From Xanthomonas cannabis pv. cannabis (lineage in GTDB: Bacteria > Pseudomonadota > Gammaproteobacteria > Xanthomonadales > Xanthomonadaceae), in the NCBI RefSeq assembly GCF_000802365.1, contig NZ_JSZE01000001.1:1-64000 (forward strand): DNA of 64,000 nt, read 5' to 3'. Shown here one piece after another: positions 1-9,211 of the stretch. The notes beneath the pieces are model-generated. The model was not told the origin of the DNA. It searched no databases and saw nothing but the letters and a program-made list of their open reading frames with translations. The stretch's first letter is position 1. Each line of letters begins with the position of its first letter. The position numbers and the translations under genes were made by a program.

Positions 1-926
1 GCCATGAAGCTACCCAAGGTACCTTGGAAGAAGAACGCGGCCATCGGAGGTGTCGTCAAGATCAGGAGCGTCAACAATACGCCCATCCCGCCGGTTTGCA
101 TGGCCTGGCTTGTGATGCCGTTCGTAAAATCCATGTCCAGCACCATGCCAAGCCCCTTGACCGCCCAGAGCGATCCAGCGACCTTGGCGACCATCTTCAT
201 GCAGATCGACACCATCGCGGCCAGCACGCCCATCGAGAACATCGTACCGATACCATAAAGCAGCCACTTCTGGAACAGCTGCTTGGTCTGGTCAAATAAC
301 AGGCACAGAATAAACAACGGCCCAAACCCGACGAACATCGCAATGGCCACCTGATACAGCAGCAACATGGCAGCGGCCGTCAACGCCGGTCCACCCGTAC
401 CGATGCCGGTGAACCACATGGCGGTCGCTTTCTCTCGTTGCAGGCCTTCATCATCGACGACTTGCAGCGAGTCTATCGTGGTCAGCGCGACCTGCATCCA
501 GGCTAAGCTCTCATCGATTTGATGCTCTGCGGTTTCATCTTCTTTTCCGGTGATAAGCCCGGTGATTTCCTGAGGAACGTCAACCGCCAGAAACTGATGA
601 AGGTCCTGACCAAACATGCCCATTGACGATGCCACCATCACCACCAGCGCGCCACGCGCCATGCCGGTGACGAGTGCCATCATCGAGTCCCGGCTCTTTC
701 CGGAGATAATCAGATAGCCTTGGAACAGGATCCAGAGTGTCATGAGCGTCAGTGCAATTCCTGCCACCCATCCCATCATCCGGCGCATGGTCTCCAGACC
801 GAAATTGTAAATCTCGATCCGGAGATACTCGATAATGGCTTGGAAAAAGAAGAAATCTCCAATAGACCCACCATCGGCTACGCGCATGCTAGGAAGCCAA
901 TTGGAAACTGTGCTAACGATGTCCAT
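1..926 (-). CDS. virB6: VirB6, inner membrane T4SS channel protein (3' end cut by window)
   Basis: Polytopic inner membrane component of the type IV secretion system. Reading left from the ATG at 926, the frame is open to the window edge for 308 codons. The protein starts MDIVSTVSNWLPS and contains long hydrophobic runs, for example MGWVAGIALTLMTLWILF, GPALTAAAMLLLYQVAIAMF and a late MGVLLTLLILTTPPMAAFFF. This pattern and the position after virB5 identify VirB6. It is the last virB gene seen; the stop lies outside the window, so the C-terminus is unknown. It begins 70 bases after the virB5 stop and probably shares its transcript. Confidence 0.9.
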   Translation of the reverse strand, partial: MDIVSTVSNWLPSMRVADGGSIGDFFFFQAIIEYLRIEIYNFGLETMRRMMGWVAGIALTLMTLWILFQGYLIISGKSRDSMMALVTGMARGALVVMVASSMGMFGQDLHQFLAVDVPQEITGLITGKEDETAEHQIDESLAWMQVALTTIDSLQVVDDEGLQREKATAMWFTGIGTGGPALTAAAMLLLYQVAIAMFVGFGPLFILCLLFDQTKQLFQKWLLYGIGTMFSMGVLAAMVSICMKMVAKVAGSLWAVKGLGMVLDMDFTNGITSQAMQTGGMGVLLTLLILTTPPMAAFFFQGTLGSFM

Positions 927-996
927 AACCATGAGACGCATTCCTTGGTTCTAACGGTGCCGAAGCGCAAGCTCCGACGAAATTGCCGAGTGACAA

Positions 997-1821
997 CTAG
1001 TTTGTCTTTTCGTTTTTCAGCGCTGCGCGCAGAGCGAGATTCTTGACCACCGTGCCCAGCAGCACTTCCTTACCCTTAAGCGCCTGTTTGGCAAGTGACT
1101 TTTGCTTGTCCTCCATCAGAACGATATATGTCTCGTATGCCTGATTACGGGCGGTCCATGTCGACATTTGAATATCCATCGCGTTTGACAGGGTTCTCAA
1201 TTCGAACATACGCGCATCCACCGCGCCCGGCGTATTATTCCCTGCTGCACGAAACACGATACGATCAAGTTCCCGCTGAAAAGCGGGCATCGTCACTTCA
1301 ATAAAATCAATCGAATCGTTGTAACGCTTATTTTTAAGCATCTGAATGTAAGCGCAGGTCTTTTTTTGTTGCTCGTCGATTCCTTCACTGTTCAACGCCT
1401 CCTTGACCTTACTGGAAATAATTTCCTTCAGACCCGAGACACTGAACACACTGGGAGCCTCTCCACCGCAGCGCTCCTTGACCATGTATTCCTCGTCTAC
1501 TTTCGCCAACTCTACACCGTCCGGTAGCATTGATCGGTAGCTCGCCAGATCGATGAAGGCCATTGCGGCGTCATATTGTTGTTTCCACCGTCTTGCCTGG
1601 TCGATGAAATACTGCGCCTCTTTCGCGTATTGCGAATTATCTTTCGCAAACTGCCAAGCAGATTGGACCCGCTGTGTGAAATTTTCCACCAGGTTTGCTG
1701 GATCGATGAATGTCACAGCCTGACCATTCAGGCAAGCCGCGCAGCCAAGCACCAAGACCAGCGTCCGTAACTTGGACCCAACCCTAGACGATTTATCGGC
1801 GCGATCCTTTTTAACATTCAT
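997..1821 (-). CDS. virB5: VirB5, minor pilus component of the T4SS
   Basis: A 274-residue exported protein. VirB5 proteins sit at the tip of the T4SS pilus and help contact target cells. The N-terminus has a charged stretch (MNVKKDRADKSSRVGSK) followed by a hydrophobic segment ending near GCAACLNGQA, which reads as a Sec signal; the cysteines there also permit a lipoprotein reading, so the export type is uncertain. The rest is helix-rich and charged. The start is supported by GGAG six bases upstream of the ATG. It lies between virB4 and virB6, the standard place. Sequence is poorly conserved in this family, so the call rests mainly on context and length. Confidence 0.85.
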   Translation of the reverse strand: MNVKKDRADKSSRVGSKLRTLVLVLGCAACLNGQAVTFIDPANLVENFTQRVQSAWQFAKDNSQYAKEAQYFIDQARRWKQQYDAAMAFIDLASYRSMLPDGVELAKVDEEYMVKERCGGEAPSVFSVSGLKEIISSKVKEALNSEGIDEQQKKTCAYIQMLKNKRYNDSIDFIEVTMPAFQRELDRIVFRAAGNNTPGAVDARMFELRTLSNAMDIQMSTWTARNQAYETYIVLMEDKQKSLAKQALKGKEVLLGTVVKNLALRAALKNEKTN

Positions 1822-1875
1822 CTTCTTCTCCAGCTTCTCTTATTCGATCAATCGAAATATGCAACGTCCTTGCAC

Positions 1876-4317
1876 TCAAGCAGCGGCGACCTGCTGCTTC
1901 TTGCTACGCGACCCCTTGCGCCTTTCGTAGAAATTCTCTAGCCATTCTTCGGGCGACAACTCACTGACATGAACGCCACGCCTGAGCGCAGCATCCTGAA
2001 TCACTCGGTGCATCACCTCGATGTTATCGGTCGAAGCGGAAATCACCGACAACGCATCATCCATGCCGCGCAGGTTGAGCTGACAGACACTAGATGCGTG
2101 CCCCTGCTTCACAAGGAAACACCGAGACCGCTCGTCCAGTGCGGTTACCACTTGGAATTCTGCATCGGTAAGCTTCAACCCTTCGATGTAGTCCTCCTTA
2201 CTCGCATTTGGATTAGGCAGCAGAATCAAGGTCGCCGTCTGTTCGATCAACGCTGCGGCAATGTCGCTCTTCAGCGCGTCCTCCGGACTTTGGGTAGCAA
2301 AGATTCCCAGTCCGTTTTGTTTACGAATGGTCTTTTGCTTGTTTTTGGCAAACTCTTTCAGACCACCCTCTCCATCGAGAATCTTCCAGAACTCGTCCAT
2401 CACATAGATCAGGGGGCGGCCGTCGATCAGCGACTCGAGCTTGTGCAGGAGATAATTGATAACCGGCACGCGAACTTCAGGATTATCAATGACATCGGTA
2501 TAATCAAACCCGATGATATTGGCTCGACTGAGGTCGACAGTATCTACCGGATTATCGAATACCCAGCCTAGCGAGTTACCCATTGTCCAGCGCCGCATAC
2601 GGGCATACAGCCCGTCGTCGCCCATATTGGGAAGGCTCTTTTGGAAGTTACTCATGCTGCGCAAATGCATTGGCGTATCGAGCATGTTTTCGACAGCTCG
2701 ATAGATATCTTCCTCTTCGCGCGAGGTATACTCCCGCTTGCCAGCCAGCACCTTGATTAACTCTGCCAAAAACTGAACATTCTCTTCTGAGCGCTCGCAC
2801 TGGAAGGGATTGAACCCGGTAGGCTGGCCATTTTCCAGGGCAAGATAATTCCCACCGCAAGCACGCACAAAAATTTCGGCACCACGGTCTTTATCGAAGA
2901 AGAAAATGGTGGGCGAAGGCTCGTACTTTTGTACCTGGCTCAGCAGGAAGTTGATCAGCGCTGTTTTACCGGTGCCGGATTTACCGATCACCATCGTATT
3001 TGCGATCGCCTTTTCGCCAAGCGAATTTTCTGACGGGTGTGTGGCGTGGAAATTGAAATAGTACGGCTGCCCATTGGTGGTCTGCAGCGTTGTAACGCAG
3101 TCTCCCCATGGGTTGTTGTGCTGTTTACCAGTCGCAAAATTGTGCAACGGCGACAAACCCAGAAAATTCAGTGAACTAATATTGGCCAAACGCGTCCTGT
3201 AGCGCCAGTTGCCGGGCAATTGAGAGTAGAACGACGATGCGATTGCGATATCTTCCTTCGCGGAAACAAAGCTTGCATTCGAGAGTTCGGCGCGCGTCGC
3301 CGCAATATTCTGCGACAAGCGTTCTTGGCTGTCAGCGTAAATGGCAATCAGGAAGTGGTATTCGCCCAGCACAAAGTTGCCTGACGACAACTGATCCATG
3401 GCCTGATCGAGCTCGACAATTTGACTAACGGCTTTGTCACCCGACGAAATCATCATGCCCTTCGTGCGATCAAGGACCTTTAGCGCATCTTGACGGCCCA
3501 TGGGGCTAAATGAATGGGTGATGACGTATTCAAAATCGAGATACTTCAGCCCATTCAAGATTCCAGGGAACGTTGCCTCTGCATATTCCTTGATATTGAG
3601 AATGGCGCCAAAATGATTACCGCCATTTGGCGTTGTTACCAGGAAATCGCCCGTCTTGGGCGAAAACGTATGCCGGCTGACAGGCAGATAATCCTTGATC
3701 GGCGCCGACAGGACAGGAACCGGCTCATCAATGCGGTTGATCAGATAGCCAAAGAACTCAAGCGCTTCAGAAAAGACAACACCGTTCTTCGCCTCGTACA
3801 TTCCCAGACGATAAGGCGAGTAGTCACGAATGACAGCTTCGACGTTACCAGCCATCTCCATCAACTTGGCAATCGCCTGATTCTGCTCAGCCTGAAGCTT
3901 TTCGATATTGGTCGATTTTTCGACGAAGCGCTTTCCCGCGACGACAGGGCGGTAAATCATCGTCAGATACAACTCGTTCTGCATGATCCGCTGCGCCGAC
4001 AGCATGTCGAAATATTCGTCAGAGAGATCCTGATTGAAGCGCTGCCGGAACGTGCTTTTGCTCTTGAGACGACGCTTGCGGCGGACGTCATGCACCCAAA
4101 ATGCCACGTTGACAAAATCAGGGGCACGCAAGGTCTGCAGCAGGCGATTGAACGTGTTGTGCTTATGCTCCAGATCCCAGTCTTCACGCCCTACGAAGGG
4201 CAAGCCCTCTAGATGCCACGTGATCAGGAAATCGCCGCCCGTGGTCTTGATGACCGCGGGTGCAACATGAGATGACAGCGTAACAAAGTCACCAATGGGC
4301 GCATCTGGACTGAACAT
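1876..4317 (-). CDS. virB4: VirB4, T4SS ATPase
   Basis: The largest cytoplasmic ATPase of the T4SS, needed for pilus biogenesis and substrate transfer. 813 residues, a normal VirB4 length. Walker A is GKSGTGKT at residues 445-452 and Walker B is LIYVMDEF at about 636-642. The N-terminal half before residue 430 is the membrane-associated CagE/TrbE/VirB4 domain. The C-terminus is basic (ERRKGSRSKKQQ). It follows virB3 after 81 bases. All expected parts are intact, with no frameshift. Confidence 0.97.
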   Translation of the reverse strand: MFSPDAPIGDFVTLSSHVAPAVIKTTGGDFLITWHLEGLPFVGREDWDLEHKHNTFNRLLQTLRAPDFVNVAFWVHDVRRKRRLKSKSTFRQRFNQDLSDEYFDMLSAQRIMQNELYLTMIYRPVVAGKRFVEKSTNIEKLQAEQNQAIAKLMEMAGNVEAVIRDYSPYRLGMYEAKNGVVFSEALEFFGYLINRIDEPVPVLSAPIKDYLPVSRHTFSPKTGDFLVTTPNGGNHFGAILNIKEYAEATFPGILNGLKYLDFEYVITHSFSPMGRQDALKVLDRTKGMMISSGDKAVSQIVELDQAMDQLSSGNFVLGEYHFLIAIYADSQERLSQNIAATRAELSNASFVSAKEDIAIASSFYSQLPGNWRYRTRLANISSLNFLGLSPLHNFATGKQHNNPWGDCVTTLQTTNGQPYYFNFHATHPSENSLGEKAIANTMVIGKSGTGKTALINFLLSQVQKYEPSPTIFFFDKDRGAEIFVRACGGNYLALENGQPTGFNPFQCERSEENVQFLAELIKVLAGKREYTSREEEDIYRAVENMLDTPMHLRSMSNFQKSLPNMGDDGLYARMRRWTMGNSLGWVFDNPVDTVDLSRANIIGFDYTDVIDNPEVRVPVINYLLHKLESLIDGRPLIYVMDEFWKILDGEGGLKEFAKNKQKTIRKQNGLGIFATQSPEDALKSDIAAALIEQTATLILLPNPNASKEDYIEGLKLTDAEFQVVTALDERSRCFLVKQGHASSVCQLNLRGMDDALSVISASTDNIEVMHRVIQDAALRRGVHVSELSPEEWLENFYERRKGSRSKKQQVAAA

Positions 4318-4398
4318 GCTCTATTCCGTTGAAAACGCGTAACTAGGGGCCTTCCATAGAGCGGACCGGCAGCACGCTGCCGGTCCGATGTGCAGGCG

Positions 4399-4707
4399 TC
4401 AATCTTTCGGCGCAGGGGTCCGACGATAGTTATTCGGCGAAAACACCCAGTTACCAGAATGATCTCCAACATTCCTGACCTTGAACTGAAATTGCAGCTT
4501 CAGTCCAAGCATCCGAAAGATCATCTCGTCACGGCGCGCCATCTGCCGCAGGATGAAAATCTCAAGAGGAATGGCAGCCATCACCCACATCCTGGTGTAG
4601 AGAGACAGCAGAAACGTGCCTCCCACGATCAGGAAGAACGGCAAATATGGGACGCCCAGAAACATCGCTGGACGCGTGCAGCCCCTGAAGACGACGTTCT
4701 TATGCAT
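4399..4707 (-). CDS. virB3: VirB3, inner membrane T4SS protein
   Basis: A 102-residue small inner membrane protein that works with VirB4 and the VirB2 pilin. It begins MHKNVVFRGCTRPAMFLGVP, which matches the VirB3 start pattern, followed by two adjacent hydrophobic segments at about residues 20-50 (FLGVPYLPFFLIVGGTFLL and the segment after YTRM). It overlaps the end of virB2 by 8 bases, so translation of the two is probably coupled. Confidence 0.93.
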   Translation of the reverse strand: MHKNVVFRGCTRPAMFLGVPYLPFFLIVGGTFLLSLYTRMWVMAAIPLEIFILRQMARRDEMIFRMLGLKLQFQFKVRNVGDHSGNWVFSPNNYRRTPAPKD

Positions 4708-5092
4708 TCATGTACTGGCTGAGGTGCATCACCATTGCGGTGCACTTCTCACCTTCCTCGCCGATCAACATGGTCGAGATCTGTCCGGCAGCACCGATGA
4801 GGACTCCACCGATCAGGATCGGCGCGACGTCACCAATCCGCTTGTGCGCGAATGCAATCTGGTATCCCGAGAAGATGACAGCAATGGTCACCACGGCGAT
4901 CGACGCCATGCTGAGCAAGCCGTTGATGTCTTCAAAGAAACCGCAGACCTTCTGATCCGTGCCGCCGTATGAGGTTCCGCCTGGGCCAGCCAACGCTGCG
5001 CCCGAAGCAAACACAGCGACCGACGCCACGGCGTAAGCAATTGTCTTGAGCGTACGACGTGCATTTGCAATGTCTTGATTGTTCATCTTCAC
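4700..5092 (-). CDS. virB2: VirB2, major T4SS pilin
   Basis: Pilin subunit of the T4SS. 130 residues with an N-terminal signal (hydrophobic AYAVASVAVFASGAALA, likely cleaved after ALA) and two hydrophobic helices at about residues 58-80 and 90-108 separated by a short basic loop (AHKRIGD), the typical VirB2 hairpin. The start is a GTG at 5092: AAGGAGA lies with a 7-base gap before it. The ATG at 5086 is possible but would have a 13-base gap. It sits between virB1 and virB3. Confidence 0.95.
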   Translation of the reverse strand: MKMNNQDIANARRTLKTIAYAVASVAVFASGAALAGPGGTSYGGTDQKVCGFFEDINGLLSMASIAVVTIAVIFSGYQIAFAHKRIGDVAPILIGGVLIGAAGQISTMLIGEEGEKCTAMVMHLSQYMNA

Positions 5093-5162
5093 TGTTAATC
5101 TCCTTGATGATGGTCTGGCAACAACTACTAGCCGGCACTGCCAGCCGTTGGGTTTGCAATCG

Positions 5163-6092
5163 TCAGAAAACGAATGCGGTATCTACACTCGGCGCAGTCG
5201 GCGCCGTGGATGACTTCTGCTGGTTCATGGGACGTGCGCCATTGACTTTTTCGCCCCATGGACGCACCACGACAGGAGCTGAGGAGTTGCCGAGTCCCGA
5301 CGCAGGTGCTTCTTGCTGCGCGTGCGAAGTCGGCTCGCCGACTGGCTCGCTCGGCCCGGGCCCACTCCGCTTCGTGAGCGCATTCGAAACAACACTGGAA
5401 ATCGCCGCATCGGCCGTCCTCATCAACGCGCCTCGGGCGTACTCCGACACGCTCGAAGGAGCAATCACCAATGCGGGGTCACCATTCCGCTGGGGTGTGA
5501 ACTGCGCTCTCTGTGCCATTCCCTGCACCCTTTCGACTGTGCCTTGGTCGACAATTCTACGCTCTATTTGCATATTTGGAGGTGCCGTGACCCGCGCGGG
5601 CTTTGACGCCTGCCTTGTATTCACGACGGCAATCGGAGCGACCGCCTCAGCTCCTTTCTGCCCCTGAATAGACGCATAGATCTTTTGCACGTAACCATGT
5701 CGATACCCGGTGACGAAATTTCCCGAGTAGTAGCAGCTGAACGATTTACCCCAGTCATTGCCGGAGCGCGAATAACATTCAGCCAGGATCTTGGACCCGG
5801 CCTGCAAATTGGAACACTGGTGAAACGCCTTTTCGTACGAGCTTAGGCCGTATTTGGTCAGGTTGTAGCGATTCACTTGAGCCAAGCCGACCGAAAAGTT
5901 GTAGCCTTTCTCTTCGAGCATTCTAACTGTAGCTAGCGCTTCTCCCATGGTTTTGGGTTGCCGCACGAGCCTACCCCCGACCACGCCGATGGCGTAGGGG
6001 TTACTGGACGACTCGACGTTCACTACGTGTTGCATCACCGACATGGGAACTGCCATTTCGGAACACGCAGCCATCTCAATTCCAGGAAGCAT
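5163..6092 (-). CDS. virB1: VirB1, lytic transglycosylase of the T4SS
   Basis: Peptidoglycan-cutting enzyme that makes room for the T4SS. The SLT fold is in the first ~150 residues: catalytic Glu27 in VNVESSSNPYAIGV and the conserved SVGLAQVNRYNL at about 67-78. Residues 155-309 are Pro/Ala/Ser-rich and of low complexity, a probable linker or wall-binding tail. No Sec signal is visible and a TGA lies two codons before the ATG, so no longer N-terminus exists. Several VirB1 homologs begin in the same way. It lies between virB11 and virB2. Confidence 0.93.
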   Translation of the reverse strand: MLPGIEMAACSEMAVPMSVMQHVVNVESSSNPYAIGVVGGRLVRQPKTMGEALATVRMLEEKGYNFSVGLAQVNRYNLTKYGLSSYEKAFHQCSNLQAGSKILAECYSRSGNDWGKSFSCYYSGNFVTGYRHGYVQKIYASIQGQKGAEAVAPIAVVNTRQASKPARVTAPPNMQIERRIVDQGTVERVQGMAQRAQFTPQRNGDPALVIAPSSVSEYARGALMRTADAAISSVVSNALTKRSGPGPSEPVGEPTSHAQQEAPASGLGNSSAPVVVRPWGEKVNGARPMNQQKSSTAPTAPSVDTAFVF

Positions 6093-6134
6093 GACTCACC
6101 TCATCAGCTCTCGAAGTTCTTGACGGGCACCGCT

Positions 6135-7166
6135 TCACGCGAACGCACGCTCAGGGTTGAAGTCGATACCTGTGATGTAGCGCCGACCTGCATGTGCCTT
6201 GATGTGTACGACGACGTCAATCGTCATCATCAACAGACGCTTGATAATTGCGAATTCAAGTCCGGATCCTTCGGCGGACGCCTTCACCATCAGCGCCAGC
6301 TGGTCCCAGGTTTGCTCAGGACTACCGGCATGGCAGCTTGTAATCGATCCGGGATGGCCCGATGCGCAATTACGGATGAAGTAGAACGCCTCGTCCCCTC
6401 GTAGCTCCGCTAAAATGATCCGGTCCGGCTTCATGCGCAGGCACGCTTCCATACAGCTTTTTGCAGATACGTTGCTCGCGCTTTGCCCACCTTTCGAATA
6501 GAGCAAGTGAACCGTATTTTGCTGCGTGAGAAATAATTCCCGCGCGTCCTCGATCGTCACAAGCCGCTCATTCTCCGGAATGTGGTGGACGAGCGACTTC
6601 ATGAACGTCGTTTTACCACTGCCGGTTGCGCCCGACACGACGATATTTTTCTTATAAAGTACGGCGCGCCTGAAGAACTCGGCATAGTTGCGGGTATGCC
6701 GCAACTCTAGTAGTTCGCGATCTTGGTCGGTGAGGCTATGACCGGTTTCGAGAATCTGATCGAAAAAGCCGTCTTCTTGGTATTGCGCCAGCGTCTTCGT
6801 GTGCTTGGAGGGAAGACGGATAGTGATCGATACCTTTCCAGCGTCGCATGCCGGGGGGATAACGAACTGAGCACGCTGGCCGGTCGGGAACGTCAACGAA
6901 ACCACCGGGTCAGCGTCGGTGATTCGCTGCCCCGTGTTGCTTTCGTTGACCACCGCGGTACAAAACTGCCGGGCGCGTTCAAAGGTCAGGGTTGGTACCT
7001 CGACACGCTGCCAGCCCGATGCCGTTTCCAGATAGAGCTCGCCGGGACGATTAATACAGATTTCCGTCACGTCTTTGGACGTCATGTATTCGTGAATACC
7101 CAACACTTCGTACTGATAGCGCAGGAACTCACTTGATACGTCGGCAATTTTGGACTCGGCGTCCAT
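6135..7166 (-). CDS. virB11: VirB11, T4SS hexameric ATPase
   Basis: Cytoplasmic traffic ATPase of the VirB11/PilT family that switches the T4SS between pilus assembly and secretion. 343 residues. Walker A is GATGSGKT at 179-186. It is followed by the Asp box (TIEDARELFL), Walker B (DRIILAELRGDEAF) and the His box (GHPGSITSCHAG). The N-terminal ~150 residues form the usual VirB11 N-domain. It lies 12 bases after virB10, so it is in the same operon. Confidence 0.97.
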   Translation of the reverse strand: MDAESKIADVSSEFLRYQYEVLGIHEYMTSKDVTEICINRPGELYLETASGWQRVEVPTLTFERARQFCTAVVNESNTGQRITDADPVVSLTFPTGQRAQFVIPPACDAGKVSITIRLPSKHTKTLAQYQEDGFFDQILETGHSLTDQDRELLELRHTRNYAEFFRRAVLYKKNIVVSGATGSGKTTFMKSLVHHIPENERLVTIEDARELFLTQQNTVHLLYSKGGQSASNVSAKSCMEACLRMKPDRIILAELRGDEAFYFIRNCASGHPGSITSCHAGSPEQTWDQLALMVKASAEGSGLEFAIIKRLLMMTIDVVVHIKAHAGRRYITGIDFNPERAFA

Positions 7167-7178
7167 CGCAGCTATCCG

Positions 7179-8435
7179 TTATCGGCGCCGTGCAAGCACA
7201 GCGGTGAAATCGACATCTTTGGCCACATACACATTGACCACGACACCCTGGTTAATGGTGACCGTTGGCGGGCGGCGCATATTCTCATTGAGCGCTTCAC
7301 CGGCCAGGCGCTCCATCGTGCGCGCAGTGGAACTTTCGTAAGGCTGCTGAATTGCCAGCCCATTGCCTGTGATGGTCGTCGTCTCAGGGCCGCTCTCAGC
7401 TGCCGCGTATTTGAAGATGTCGGCCAGCATACTGATCATCAGCGCCGAGGTGATGCGACTCCCCCAATGTGCACTGTATTGGCCCGGATGCCCTGCGCCA
7501 CCCAGCTGGTCTACGCCAGGGCTAGACATTGCAACGTCGATACCGTTCGGGGTAGTAATGCGATCCCAGATGACCGAGACGCGCTTACCAGTCGGACCAC
7601 CACCATAGGCCCCGTAGATCTTAGATCCCTTCGGTAGCAGCAGACTACGTCCATTGATGGAATACACGGGCTCGGTTAGCAAGCAGGACGTAAAGCCAGG
7701 CACGTCGGTAATGATGCGCGTCTCGAGCACACACCGCAGATAGGTGCCTCGCACCAGCAGTGCATCCGGGTGATTGATGAAGCTGGCGCTGGATACATCA
7801 TCCACATCGGGGCCACGCTTGGGCTCACTATCCTGAGGCGACGACTCGCCACCGGACGCACGCGACATGAGCTGCCGATACATCTCATCCGATGGCTGCG
7901 GTGGCGCATCAGCGCCAGCGTCGCCGCCCTGGCTGCCCGAGCCGAGTCCTGTCGAGGCCATGCGCCGCTCAAGCAAGCTTGGCCCGCGATCGTTACGCGG
8001 GGCATCCGACATCGGCTGATAATTGACTTGCGGAGGCGGCGCCGAGTTAGGAAGCGCAGGCAACACGTCGATCGCATCCGGCTCACTCGCCTGCACCGGC
8101 TCGGGATCGCGCTGAAGGTTCGGAATTGTCGGGGTAGCGGTGCGCGCGACCTGCGTCTCCTTTTTCGGTGCTTCTTCCTCGTCACGCGACTTCCGTAATA
8201 CCAGAAACCCCATCAGGATCAGCAGCGCAACGATACCTGCGAGGAAGACTAACGCCTTCCTGTTCAGCCGTTGATCTTCCGCGCTTCGCAGCGTTGGCGC
8301 GGCAGCGTCCAGATTGGGGGCATCGCCCTGAGCACGACTGTAGTACGGGTTCGAGCCCAGTGCTTCTTCGTGGGTATCACGCGCTGCATCAGCCTGCTCA
8401 CGACTTTGATCGTTGTTAGAAGTATTTGGACTCAT
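7179..8435 (-). CDS. virB10: VirB10, T4SS core complex scaffold
   Basis: Spans both membranes and forms the core with VirB7 and VirB9. 418 residues: cytoplasmic N-terminus of about 60 residues, one transmembrane helix at about 62-80, a Pro-rich periplasmic linker (about 100-200), then the TrbI-like C-terminal domain from about residue 220, with the LVRGTYLRCVLETRI and GSKIYG motifs expected for the outer membrane cap. Its ATG overlaps the virB9 stop by 4 bases. Confidence 0.97.
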   Translation of the reverse strand: MSPNTSNNDQSREQADAARDTHEEALGSNPYYSRAQGDAPNLDAAAPTLRSAEDQRLNRKALVFLAGIVALLILMGFLVLRKSRDEEEAPKKETQVARTATPTIPNLQRDPEPVQASEPDAIDVLPALPNSAPPPQVNYQPMSDAPRNDRGPSLLERRMASTGLGSGSQGGDAGADAPPQPSDEMYRQLMSRASGGESSPQDSEPKRGPDVDDVSSASFINHPDALLVRGTYLRCVLETRIITDVPGFTSCLLTEPVYSINGRSLLLPKGSKIYGAYGGGPTGKRVSVIWDRITTPNGIDVAMSSPGVDQLGGAGHPGQYSAHWGSRITSALMISMLADIFKYAAAESGPETTTITGNGLAIQQPYESSTARTMERLAGEALNENMRRPPTVTINQGVVVNVYVAKDVDFTAVLARRR

Positions 8436-9211
8436 TTCTTCGCATTCCTTCGCAGCCCGACCACGTTATCACCGTGACGGATAACCAGATAAGGGTACGT
8501 CCCATGCACGACCAACGTATTCCCTTCAACAGTGGTATTCACCACAAAATCTTCGCCATGCTCTTGCTCGCGCCCAAATACGGCCGGGAAACTACCGGTC
8601 TGGAATTCAGGAGACGGATTTAACTTCAAATAGGTAAAACGGCCGTCGTCGTAGGCACTGACCGGGATCAACCACGCCTTTTTCTTGTTTCGGGTGGAAT
8701 ACGAATAGTCAAAATAGTACTGACGATCCTTTGCCAATTCACTACTCAGCAACGGCTTGACTTCTTCCTCGACCGCTTTTTGAGCAACAGCAAACTGCGT
8801 GTCACCGGGATAAGTGAACGCAATCTTATACTGTACACCGTCGCGACGGGCCTGCTCCAGCTGGCGCCAGTCGGTCGCGACGACCTTCAGCTCGAAGATG
8901 TAAGAATTCATCTCAGTACGCACCATCAGGTTGGTGTCCACGTCGACGTTCTTCGGCTTGAGATAAAAGACGTTGCCCCGACGGGTCAGCTCCCAACCGC
9001 TACTGAAACCCGTACTGTAATCCAGTATCTTCTCGTTTGGGCTCAGCTCGATCTGCGTCGTGATTCCTAGACCAGTCCGAACTTGGTAGATCTGATCGGG
9101 CTTGTAATCGTAGTAATCGACTGCCTGTGCCTGCACGGCAATTGGCGACGCGGCGATTGCTGCAAGAAGGGCCAATGCAAGCCCGTATTTACGTCCACTA
9201 CTCATACTCAT
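8432..9211 (-). CDS. virB9: VirB9, T4SS core complex protein
   Basis: Periplasmic and outer membrane-associated core component that binds VirB7 and VirB10. 259 residues with a clear Sec signal (LALALLAAIAASPIAVQAQA, cleavage around 28-30), a CagX/VirB9 N-terminal beta domain and a C-terminal domain with RKKAWLIPVSAYDDGRFTYLK-like features, the VirB7-binding region. It overlaps virB8 upstream and virB10 downstream by 4 bases each, which suggests coupled translation of the core subunits. Confidence 0.97.
   Translation of the reverse strand: MSMSSGRKYGLALALLAAIAASPIAVQAQAVDYYDYKPDQIYQVRTGLGITTQIELSPNEKILDYSTGFSSGWELTRRGNVFYLKPKNVDVDTNLMVRTEMNSYIFELKVVATDWRQLEQARRDGVQYKIAFTYPGDTQFAVAQKAVEEEVKPLLSSELAKDRQYYFDYSYSTRNKKKAWLIPVSAYDDGRFTYLKLNPSPEFQTGSFPAVFGREQEHGEDFVVNTTVEGNTLVVHGTYPYLVIRHGDNVVGLRRNAKK

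Noticed and set aside
5163-6092. Missing signal peptide in VirB1 as a sign of truncation
   Set aside because: A stop lies just upstream and several VirB1 relatives start at the same point near the catalytic domain, so it is probably normal.
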